Positions 1-5,920 of a DNA stretch of 6,801 bases are shown here, one piece after another (the stretch's first letter is position 1; every line of letters starts with the position of its first letter). Location of the stretch: NCBI GenBank assembly GCA_027083715.1, contig JALWNR010000155.1:1-6801 (forward strand), in the 5' to 3' direction. Position numbers and translations under genes: made by a program. The notes beneath the pieces are model-generated. The model worked only from the letters and a program-made list of their open reading frames with translations. It was not told where the DNA came from and made no database searches. The stretch is from Bacteroidales bacterium. Its GTDB lineage: Bacteria > Bacteroidota > Bacteroidia > Bacteroidales > NBLH01.

Positions 1-103
1 GTGTTGCTTATTGTATTTAATTAATATTAGATGTAAAATATACATAATTTATATATCAATAATTGAACAAAGATTTTTTACCCACTAAAATGGTAGTAGA
101 ACC

Positions 104-136
104 AAAAAAAAAGCACTCTTCAAAGAGTGCTTTTTT
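104..136 (-). terminator. Intrinsic terminator of the alpha-amylase gene
   Basis: A perfect 7-bp stem (113-119 gcactct with 124-130 agagtgc) closes a 4-nt loop. It is flanked by nine A (104-112) on the left and six T (131-136) on the right. Read on the minus strand this is a GC-containing hairpin followed by nine U, 8 nt after the amylase stop codon. The A and T tracts can also pair and lengthen the stem, so it could work in both directions and stop a convergent transcript from the left. This marks the amylase as the last gene of its transcript. Confidence 0.9.
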
Positions 137-144
137 CAATTAAC

Positions 145-2454
145 CTAATTATTAATAATGAGCTTAAGTGTTTTTATTTGTCCGTTAATATTTATCACAG
201 CAATATAAACTCCTGATTTTACTCCTTCGGGTCTCCATATAAATTCTTGGTTTCCTGCTTCTTTTTCACCATTGAAAATATTGCTTATTTTTCTACCTGT
301 TTTGTCATAAACATCTATGTTAATACTTGCCTTTTCTACAATATTAAATCTGATTTTTGTTGTTTCAGTAAACGGGTTCGGAAATACTTCAAAAGCAAAT
401 TTGTCATCACTTAACGGATTAATTTCGTTGTCTGACACTAATGTGCTTTTGGTTCCATAAGCTACATAATCAGTAGATTGAACATATATTGCATACGATC
501 TTGCCGGTGCTTCAACCCAAACTCTTCCATCTGCATAAACGCTAGTTGTTGTTCCTGTAAAAGCATTGGTTAAAGTAGTATTGCTCCAGTTTGTAAATCC
601 GGTTGGGCTTGAATCTACCCACAAGCCTTTTGTAGCAGAACTGTTGTTAATTACGATAATCGCTCCGTCTTTTGTACCATTGCCTTGACGGCGGGCAACA
701 TAAACATTATATGCGTCTCCGGCAGGATATGGATTACCAATTTCACTTAAAACTGCCAAAGTACCACCCAAATAGGTTTTACGAGCAAAAATGAGTTTGT
801 TAATATCGTCTTTTAAGCTTGCATCAGGAGTAACAGTAATGGAGTTATCGTTGTTATCGATCATTGTAATACCATAGTAATGAGGGTAAAATACACATGG
901 GCGACCTTCATGAGTCAACATATAAGCGTATCCGAGCTTCCAATCTTTTGTTACCCATTTATCATGTTCTTTACCTGTGTCGTGATTGTCCAAAAAGGTA
1001 ACAACTGATGTTCCGGGTAGTGCGTTGCCGTTGGCATTTCTAACCATGCCTGCATGATTTAGCCAGCGCATATCAAAACTGGATTCATCTCCGTTACACA
1101 TACTGGTAAGGCTCGATTTTAAAGGAAAATCAAAACCATCGGCATCTGCTCCGTACGAAGCTACATTATTTACCCATTCTTTAATACGATAATCAGCACC
1201 CCAATATTCACCTACAATAAATCTTTGCTGACCGTCAATAAGTGGTAAATTATTTATCCAACTTGCCACATAAGATTCTTGAAAACCTCTGACAAAATCC
1301 AGACGAAAACCATCAAAATCAACTTGGCTTGCTAACCATGCGCCCCAATCGTTCATTCTTTGTTGAACTGTTGAACTATAAGTGTTAAAATCATTTCCAA
1401 AACCTTTTGTATTCGGAATCAGTTCATCACTGGTTCCCCAATCGCCCAGCCAGTCATTTGCATCAACAGGGTGAAAATCAGAATAATGCCAGTTGATATT
1501 TGCTTCGCCGGTGCCGGTATGATTTGGATAAAAAATATTTGTATTGGTATGTGCTTCAAGCTGACTTGTTGCCAGGTTTTGACCGTTGTACCAAATTTCA
1601 AAAGGATAATATCCTCGGGTTTGATCTGCCCAATCCCATGATGTACCAACCTGACGGCGTGAGGTCATTTTAATTACAATATCGCTTGCAGCACTCAGTG
1701 TAATTTTATACTCATCAATATCTCCTTCAACACCAATGAAACCGCGCATGGTTTGTCCTGATACAGAAACAAAATTATTTTGTCCGTTACCGTCATTAGG
1801 CTCGCTCTCCCAGTTGTAGGTTGTATTAAATCCGCTTCCTGTCCAATCTACCTGAAAATCATAGGCACGCTCCTGATAGCTTAATGAATAATCAAGATAA
1901 TAGCCTTTAATTTTAATGTAATAATCTCCGGGAGCAGCATTAGGTATTACCCACCTGATTTCGTTTGTGGGGTAGGGAACATGTTGGCTGCCGTTGGTAA
2001 ATGCTTCTAAAAAGACATAGTCTTTTACGGCAGGGTTTACTTCATCGTTTTCATCGCTCGAGTACACATGGTTTAGCACAATATCTGCATACACTTCAAT
2101 TTTAGGACTGTTGTGCATTACCGAAATCATATTTTCAAGCTCTGTGCGGCTACCAAAGCGTGTTTCCACGGTTCCTTTCTGGTTGTAGTTACCCAGGTCA
2201 TAATGGTCATAAATTCCGTAGCCCATATCGTAAATTCCCCAGTTGCCTTTTGCCGGCGAAGGAACCCAAATTCCCGTGAAGCCGGCTGATTTAAGTTCTG
2301 TGGCTTTGGACGATAAATTGTCCCACCATGTGCCGTTATTATTGGCTGCATCTACCGGAAGATTCCAGTAAAAAGCCTGCATCATTACATCATTTTGGGC
2401 ATTTAGATGATTGAGCATGCCCGTTAGCATTAAAAAAAGTATCAGTTTTTTCAT
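145..2454 (-). CDS. Secreted GH13 alpha-amylase with inserted PPC-like domain and T9SS type A sorting domain
   Basis: A 769-residue endo-acting starch/alpha-1,4-glucan hydrolase, predicted to be exported by Sec and then moved across the outer membrane by T9SS. Residues 1-19 are a signal peptide (MKKLILFLML..., cleavage likely after LNA). The (beta/alpha)8 barrel starts at MQAFYW (25-30). All four GH13 regions are present: DIVLNH (124-129), GFRLD with nucleophile D386, GEYW with acid/base E416, and FLDNHD with transition-state Asp D492. From memory the barrel and C-domain (WVEAPA, 646-651) most resemble archaeal-type amylases (GH13_7). Compared with those, about 160 residues (roughly 153-318) are inserted in the B domain. 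They include ESEPND (217-221 region) and GDIDEYKITL (244-253), typical of a PPC-like beta-sandwich. Residues 684-769 are a T9SS type A tail (FPNPF 691-695, GVYI, terminal KTLKLIINN). The ATG gives an intact signal peptide. It stands alone: no SusC/SusD genes are in view. Exact product specificity is not readable. Confidence 0.95.
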   Translation of the reverse strand: MKKLILFLMLTGMLNHLNAQNDVMMQAFYWNLPVDAANNNGTWWDNLSSKATELKSAGFTGIWVPSPAKGNWGIYDMGYGIYDHYDLGNYNQKGTVETRFGSRTELENMISVMHNSPKIEVYADIVLNHVYSSDENDEVNPAVKDYVFLEAFTNGSQHVPYPTNEIRWVIPNAAPGDYYIKIKGYYLDYSLSYQERAYDFQVDWTGSGFNTTYNWESEPNDGNGQNNFVSVSGQTMRGFIGVEGDIDEYKITLSAASDIVIKMTSRRQVGTSWDWADQTRGYYPFEIWYNGQNLATSQLEAHTNTNIFYPNHTGTGEANINWHYSDFHPVDANDWLGDWGTSDELIPNTKGFGNDFNTYSSTVQQRMNDWGAWLASQVDFDGFRLDFVRGFQESYVASWINNLPLIDGQQRFIVGEYWGADYRIKEWVNNVASYGADADGFDFPLKSSLTSMCNGDESSFDMRWLNHAGMVRNANGNALPGTSVVTFLDNHDTGKEHDKWVTKDWKLGYAYMLTHEGRPCVFYPHYYGITMIDNNDNSITVTPDASLKDDINKLIFARKTYLGGTLAVLSEIGNPYPAGDAYNVYVARRQGNGTKDGAIIVINNSSATKGLWVDSSPTGFTNWSNTTLTNAFTGTTTSVYADGRVWVEAPARSYAIYVQSTDYVAYGTKSTLVSDNEINPLSDDKFAFEVFPNPFTETTKIRFNIVEKASINIDVYDKTGRKISNIFNGEKEAGNQEFIWRPEGVKSGVYIAVININGQIKTLKLIINN

Positions 2455-2656
2455 TTTTTTAGGTTATTAGATTAATAAAAATTGAAATTAAATAGCAGCT
2501 TTGTAACTTTCTTACAATAAGCAAAATAATTATAAACTGCTTTAGGGTTTGTGTTTTGCTTTTCAGTTTTAAAAATCTACTTTAAAATTAAGGAGGCTTT
2601 ATGAATTTTGTGTTTTTTTATCGTGTTTTTATACAAAAAATCATCGCAAACGGATG

Positions 2657-2670
2657 TGCAAACGTTTGCA
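2657..2670. promoter_or_regulatory. Putative LacI-family operator upstream of the amylase
   Basis: TGCAAACGTTTGCA is a perfect 14-bp palindrome with the central AACGTT core typical of LacI/GalR-family sites (compare the PurR-type core GCAAACGTTTGC). It lies about 200 bp upstream of the amylase ATG in a non-coding region that is otherwise very AT-rich. A second GCAAACG half-site sits 12 bp away at 2646-2652. The obvious inference is a maltose- or sugar-responsive LacI-type regulator acting on the amylase. The regulator itself is not in the window, and the promoter position is uncertain, so activation and repression are both open. Confidence 0.55.
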
Positions 2671-2700
2671 TAAAATTGCAAAGGATTGAAGAATTATTAT

Positions 2701-2715
2701 CTATATGTAATATAG
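2701..2715. repeat. Short inverted repeat
   Basis: CTATAT-gta-ATATAG is a perfect 6-bp inverted repeat with a 3-nt centre, 30 bp to the right of the LacI-like palindrome. It could be a second protein-binding dyad. In DNA this AT-rich it could also be chance. Confidence 0.25.
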
Positions 2716-2923
2716 TTAGGAGCTAAAATGGTGTTTTAGTATTGAGTTTTTTAAAATTATGTACTTTACAGACAATACTTCGTTAAAAAATGAAGGGTGA
2801 AGAGCAAAAAATAAGTTAATTTATTGAAAATCAGGACATTATTATTTATTCTTATTGTTTTGTAAACGCTTGAATTTTAATGCCTTATAAAAAATTTAAC
2901 GAACTATTGTTACAGACCCAATA

Positions 2924-3448
2924 CTATTTAAGTTTTAAAAGTTCCAATTCATAAACAATAATGGAACGTGCCGGAATTTTTCTCATATCACCCAATAAAC
3001 CATGAGCTCTGAATGGAGGCATTATAAATCGTGCTTTATCGCCTTCGCGGAGCATCAATATGCCTTCTTCCAAGCCTGATTCTACTCCTCCGTGTCCAAT
3101 TACAAAGGTTTTGGCTCCCAGAGAATCTGAGCTATAGCATAAAGTGCCATCGAGCAATGAAATTTTATAGTTTAATAAAGCCGTTTGTCCTTCTTTTGCT
3201 TTTTTCCCTTTTCCGTGTTCATATATTTCGTACCATAAACCACCTTTGGTTTTTTGCATATTCCAGTTTCTTCTTTTAGCAAAATTTTCAATACGTTCTG
3301 CATCTACTATCGATAAATATCGGTTAGCAGCTTCCAATGGCTTATCGTATTTATCCAGCTCTTTTTTTGTAAGTTGCTTTTTTTGAGAATGGTCATTGTT
3401 GCAAGCAAATAAAATGATAAATATTAGTAATATGATGGAATATTTCAT
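2924..3448 (-). CDS. FKBP-type peptidyl-prolyl isomerase lipoprotein, GldI-like
   Basis: A 174-residue predicted lipoprotein. The N-terminus has a hydrophobic signal ending in a lipobox (L13-F14-A15-C16), with C16 the likely lipidated residue. Residues 25-65 form a charged helical stretch, and about 69-172 form an FKBP domain (GLWYEI, KEGQTALLNY, DGTL 100-103, GHGGVESGLEEGI 118-130, REGDKARFIMPP 134-145, ARSIIVYELELL). Its layout, including the GLLGDMRKIPA segment after the AHG motif, resembles GldI, a lipoprotein needed for gliding in Flavobacterium. Several classical FKBP active-site residues differ: the usual F-D after DG(T/K) is C104-Y105, the Trp in V-I-x-G-W is Leu126, and the Tyr of A-Y-G is His149. 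Catalysis may therefore be weak and the role more chaperone-like. It follows the DHH gene by 76 bp with no visible promoter or terminator between them, so cotranscription is likely. A generic FKBP rather than a true GldI is possible. Confidence 0.85.
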   Translation of the reverse strand: MKYSIILLIFIILFACNNDHSQKKQLTKKELDKYDKPLEAANRYLSIVDAERIENFAKRRNWNMQKTKGGLWYEIYEHGKGKKAKEGQTALLNYKISLLDGTLCYSSDSLGAKTFVIGHGGVESGLEEGILMLREGDKARFIMPPFRAHGLLGDMRKIPARSIIVYELELLKLK

Positions 3449-3488
3449 AATTTACTTAGTTTAATAGTTTAGAAAATTAGGAGGTTTA

Positions 3489-3538
3489 CAATTTAATCAT
3501 TTAACAGTTTAAGCATTCATCAATTTAGCCATTTAACA
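3489..3538. repeat. 18-bp imperfect direct repeat spanning the end of the DHH gene
   Basis: CAATTTAATCATTTAACA (3489-3506) and CAATTTAGCCATTTAACA (3521-3538) match at 16 of 18 positions, offset by 32 bp. The second copy overlaps the DHH stop codon and last codons. The tract between and around them is built from similar TTTAA/CATTTA words, suggesting low-complexity slippage or duplication rather than a regulatory element. Confidence 0.45.
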
Positions 3539-4550
3539 ATTCATCTTTATGTTTTTCTAATAAACTAACGAAATTTTCTATAGTTTTATTTAGTGGCTTG
3601 TAAGATTTTCCTCCGGCAGCATTTTTATGTCCTCCACCATGATAGTATTTTCGTGCAAATGCATTGACATCAAATTTATCATTTGAGCGAAAGGATATTT
3701 TTATGTATTCGTCTTTTTCAATAAAAAGAGCCGAAAAATTTACCTCTTTAATCGATAAGGGAATATTTACATGTCCTTCGGTATCACCCACCTGATAGTT
3801 AAATTTCTGCTGATCATCTTTTGTTAATACAATAAATGCCGATGCAAATTCGGGATAATAGTGCATTCCGTTCAGTAAATTATTTCCCAGTAATCTTAAT
3901 TTGTCGTAGGTATTTGTATTGTAAACTTTGTTAATCACTTTTTGCTTGTTTCCGCCCAAACGGATAAGCTCAGCAATAATTTCGTAAGTACGCGGCTGTT
4001 CAGAGTTGTGATGAAATACCCCTGTGTCGGTAATTATTCCGGTAAGCAAACAATCGGCAAAGTTATTATTCATATGCTTTTTGCCGGAAAGCTCAAGAAG
4101 CACTTCAAACATTAATTCAGCCGTAGAGCTAACCGAGGTATCAGAAAATTCAATATCGGCAAAACCTGTGGGTTGCGGATGATGGTCAATCATTACTTTT
4201 GGTAAAGTACTTTCTTGAACAAGCTTTTCAAGTTTTGATAATCTTTTGGTGTCGTTAAAGTCGCAAAAAATTAAAACATCTGTATTTTTAATATGCTTCT
4301 CTGCTTCTGTTTCATTTTCCGAGAATTTGATAATCTCATCAGCATCCGGCATCCATTTCAAAAAATCGGGAAAATCATTGGGAGTAATTACTTTTGGTTT
4401 TTTTCCTTGATTTTTTAAGTAATGATACAATGCAAGTGTGCTCCCAATAGCATCACCATCAGGGTTTACATGTCCGAATACAACAAAATTTGTATTTTGA
4501 TTTATAAGTTGTTTAAATGCTGCTGCTTTATCTTTTATTTCAATATCCAT
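3525..4550 (-). CDS. DHH/DHHA1 family phosphoesterase, NrnA-like (oligoribonuclease / pAp phosphatase)
   Basis: A 341-residue cytoplasmic enzyme with the full DHH signature. Motif I is GHVNPDGDAIGS (26-37; metal ligands H27, D31, D33), motif II has D97 in FCDFND, motif III is DHH (122-124), and motif IV has D175 in TDTG. The C-terminal DHHA1 domain carries the substrate-binding GGGH (305-308) in HGGGHKNAAGG. Length and order match NrnA-type proteins, which degrade 2-5 nt RNA fragments and, in characterised members, dephosphorylate 3'-phosphoadenosine 5'-phosphate. The absence of membrane, PAS and GGDEF domains argues against a GdpP-type c-di-AMP hydrolase, although stand-alone DHH enzymes can also cut linear pApA. 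The ATG at 4550 is preceded by a good Bacteroidota promoter box, and the next upstream gene ends 41 bp away. It probably heads a two-gene unit with the downstream FKBP lipoprotein. Confidence 0.92.
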   Translation of the reverse strand: MDIEIKDKAAAFKQLINQNTNFVVFGHVNPDGDAIGSTLALYHYLKNQGKKPKVITPNDFPDFLKWMPDADEIIKFSENETEAEKHIKNTDVLIFCDFNDTKRLSKLEKLVQESTLPKVMIDHHPQPTGFADIEFSDTSVSSTAELMFEVLLELSGKKHMNNNFADCLLTGIITDTGVFHHNSEQPRTYEIIAELIRLGGNKQKVINKVYNTNTYDKLRLLGNNLLNGMHYYPEFASAFIVLTKDDQQKFNYQVGDTEGHVNIPLSIKEVNFSALFIEKDEYIKISFRSNDKFDVNAFARKYYHGGGHKNAAGGKSYKPLNKTIENFVSLLEKHKDELLNG

Positions 4551-4568
4551 GGTTTATATAATAAGCTG

Positions 4569-4576
4569 CAAATATA
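4569..4576 (-). promoter_or_regulatory. Putative Bacteroidota -7 promoter box for the DHH-FKBP unit
   Basis: On the minus strand this reads TATATTTG, an exact match to the Bacteroidota primary sigma-factor -7 consensus TAnnTTTG, followed by CA. It lies 18 nt upstream of the DHH start codon, implying a short leader of about 10 nt. No clean -33 TTTG is seen at the expected distance, which is common for this weaker element. It was the only exact TAnnTTTG match I found in the minus-strand intergenic stretches examined. Confidence 0.5.
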
Positions 4577-4591
4577 AGAATAAAACGGCAA

Positions 4592-5185
4592 TCACCTTAC
4601 TACATGTATAAAGCCTTTTTTAAACTCGATTTTGTTTTTATTTTGGTATTTTATGATGTAGTAATATACTCCCGGGCTACAAAGTCTGTCTTTGTTTTTT
4701 CCGTCCCAACTGTCCAAAATATCTTTTGTTTCAAATATTTTTGCACCGGTACGGCTGTATATTGTTAGTTCAAATATTTCAGGAACCTGATTTGCCGATA
4801 TTTTAAAACGGTCGTTTTTGCCATCGTTGTTGGGTGTTATTATGTTAGGTATTTGCAATATTATTTCAAAATCTTTTCCAAAATCTTTTTCAATAACCGA
4901 TATTTCAATGCTTGTAATATTGCCTTTGCAGTTATTTTCTGTTTTTTCATATACCGATAGTTCACCATTCCCTTCAATATTCCATAGTACAACAATGCTG
5001 TCTGTTTTGTTTGGATTTTCGGACAATATTTTACCTCCGGATATTTCCCAGTATAAGAGTGAATTTGCCAGTTGGTTTCTTACATGGTAAACTATTGTAT
5101 CATTAATATAGCAGGTATCGGGAACTTGTGCAGGCAAATTTTTTGCAAAGCTAATAAGTATGAATATGTAAAACAGTTTTCTCAT
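4592..5185 (-). CDS. Small secreted protein with CHU_C (T9SS type B, gliding-associated) C-terminal sorting domain
   Basis: A 197-residue exported protein. Residues 1-19 are a signal peptide (MRKLFYIFIL..., cleavage likely at PA-Q). Residues 21-100 form a beta-rich domain starting PDTC (22-25), with C25 and C86 as a possible disulfide pair and core words YWEI, LWN and VYE. Residues about 110-197 are a gliding-motility-associated CHU_C domain (ITPNNDGKND 116-125, IYSRTGAKIF 142-151, SWDGKN 159-164, SPGVYYYIIKY 170-180, KKGFIHVVR), the T9SS type B sorting signal. The N-terminal domain aligns with that of the 196-residue protein encoded just upstream (shared PDT, AN-S, W-I, TD-I-V-W-N, VYE, C-x-G). 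It is unusually short for a type B cargo: essentially one domain plus the signal. It is last in a three-gene run, after a 133-bp spacer without a visible promoter. Its partner is unknown; a surface adaptor role is inference. Confidence 0.9.
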   Translation of the reverse strand: MRKLFYIFILISFAKNLPAQVPDTCYINDTIVYHVRNQLANSLLYWEISGGKILSENPNKTDSIVVLWNIEGNGELSVYEKTENNCKGNITSIEISVIEKDFGKDFEIILQIPNIITPNNDGKNDRFKISANQVPEIFELTIYSRTGAKIFETKDILDSWDGKNKDRLCSPGVYYYIIKYQNKNKIEFKKGFIHVVR

Positions 5186-5318
5186 CTGTTTAAATTTTAG
5201 GTTTTTATATAGTGGTGTTGAAACACATAGATTTATGTCTTTACGCTTCTACTACCTTTTGAGCATTATTCCCGAACAGTGGTATAAGTTTTATGTAATT
5301 TAAGTAATGCATATTTTT
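5186..5318. other. 133-bp spacer with a small dyad between two secreted-protein genes
   Basis: This gap is longer than the 11-nt junction upstream. It holds ACATA-gatt-TATGT (5225-5238) and an overlapping GTGT-tgaa-ACAC (5215-5226), which could form alternative small hairpins. By eye there is no TAnnTTTG box on the minus strand and no U-tract after the hairpins, so neither a canonical promoter nor an intrinsic terminator is supported. Read-through from the upstream genes is likely. The dyads might be an mRNA processing or stability element. Confidence 0.3.
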
Positions 5319-5909
5319 TTACTCGTGATAAATTTGTAATTTTTGTAAGGGTTGTGCTATTACTGCATTAACAGTCCCTGTAAGCGAACTTGTATTACAA
5401 TGTTTGTTACTTACTTTTATAAGTTCATAATTTCCTGCTTCTGTCAGCGGGTACGGATTTTGCGTAATCTCGTTTTGTGTTACCGTATTTCCGTTTAATG
5501 TATATTCCACATTGTATGGCGGATTACCGATAAAAATAATGTTTAGCTTTTCGCCATAACAAAGTTGCGAATTATCAAATTCTGCCGTTGGTGGTGCAAC
5601 ACGCACTACGGTGAGTATTGATGTATCACCACTGCAAGTTGCAAAATTGGTTTCATACACCCAAAGACTGTCAATACCTTCGGTATTGTTCCATGCAACA
5701 CGTATGTTGTCGGTGCCTGCACCAAAAGTTATTGTGCCTTTGTTATTGTAAATACCCCAAGTAAAACTTGAGTTTGCTGTTGGGTTTGCTATTTTGTAAT
5801 AAACCTCACTACCCATACAAACCGTATCGGGGTTTGATGTGCTTTGTGCAAATGTTTGCAATGATGCAAAGATTGTTAAAAACAGTATAAAAAGTATGTG
5901 TTTTTTCAT
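5319..5909 (-). CDS. Secreted two-domain Cys-containing beta-sandwich-type protein without a recognised sorting domain
   Basis: A 196-residue exported protein of unknown function. Residues 1-21 are a signal peptide ending TFA-Q. Domain 1 (about 27-104) starts PDTVC and has C31 and C92, with words WGIY, RVAWNN and LWVYET. It is a divergent paralogue of the N-terminal domain of the CHU_C protein encoded next. Domain 2 (about 107-185; AEFDNSQLCYGE, PYNVEYTLNG, AGNYELIKVSNKHC) looks like the Ig/PKD-like repeats of large gliding-associated surface proteins, with a second Cys pair (C117, C171). No CHU_C or type A tail is present. The chain ends PLQKLQIYHE, resembling the tail of the upstream gene product (PTQTTILHD). 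It begins 11 nt after the upstream stop codon, so the two are almost certainly one operon. Without a sorting domain it may remain periplasmic, leave through a partner, or use its tail as an unrecognised signal; these are inferences. Confidence 0.85.
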   Translation of the reverse strand: MKKHILFILFLTIFASLQTFAQSTSNPDTVCMGSEVYYKIANPTANSSFTWGIYNNKGTITFGAGTDNIRVAWNNTEGIDSLWVYETNFATCSGDTSILTVVRVAPPTAEFDNSQLCYGEKLNIIFIGNPPYNVEYTLNGNTVTQNEITQNPYPLTEAGNYELIKVSNKHCNTSSLTGTVNAVIAQPLQKLQIYHE

Positions 5910-5920
5910 TTTTTAATAAT

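Larger units (their letters stand above)
2455..2923. other. 469-bp AT-rich intergenic region upstream of the amylase
   Basis: No convincing ORF is seen. It must hold the amylase promoter and the end of the FKBP transcript. Notable contents are a perfect LacI-type palindrome (2657-2670), a half-copy GCAAACG 12 bp to its left (2646-2652), a short dyad CTATAT-gta-ATATAG (2701-2715), and a weaker LacI-like match TGTAAACGCTTGAA (2861-2874). No exact Bacteroidota -7 box (TAnnTTTG) was found on the minus strand. The nearest is TTATTTTG at 2522-2529 (one mismatch), about 67 nt before the amylase ATG and without a visible -33 TTTG. No terminator-like GC hairpin follows the FKBP gene. Confidence 0.6.

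Noticed and set aside
1..103. Left-edge AT-rich stretch, checked for a gene end, promoter or repeat.
   Set aside because: No open frame, TAnnTTTG box or repeat stands out; it seems to be plain intergenic DNA beyond the terminator.
1419..1649. Minus-strand open frame of 76 codons inside the amylase gene in another frame.
   Set aside because: It is an out-of-frame shadow of the amylase with no recognisable features; the same holds for 2127-2351.
2522..2529. TTATTTTG on the minus strand as the amylase -7 promoter box.
   Set aside because: It has one mismatch to TAnnTTTG and no -33 TTTG at the expected spacing, so it is mentioned only as the nearest candidate.
2738..2779. Inverted repeat AGTATTG ... 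CAATACT with a 28-nt spacer downstream of the FKBP gene, considered as a terminator.
   Set aside because: The stem is only 7 AT-rich base pairs with a long loop and no U-tract in the right place; likely chance.
3031..3279. Plus-strand open frame of 82 codons opposite the FKBP gene.
   Set aside because: It lies wholly within a well-supported gene on the other strand and is a hydrophobic, low-complexity antisense shadow.
4818..5090. Plus-strand open frame of 90 codons opposite the CHU_C gene.
   Set aside because: It is antisense to a gene with a clear signal peptide and sorting domain; no independent motif is seen.
5241..5312. A 23-codon ATG-to-TAA frame (MHYLNYIKLIPLF...) in the spacer, in frame with the preceding stop codon.
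   Set aside because: It is too short, has no signal peptide, recognisable domain or ribosome-binding context, and is expected by chance in a 133-bp gap.
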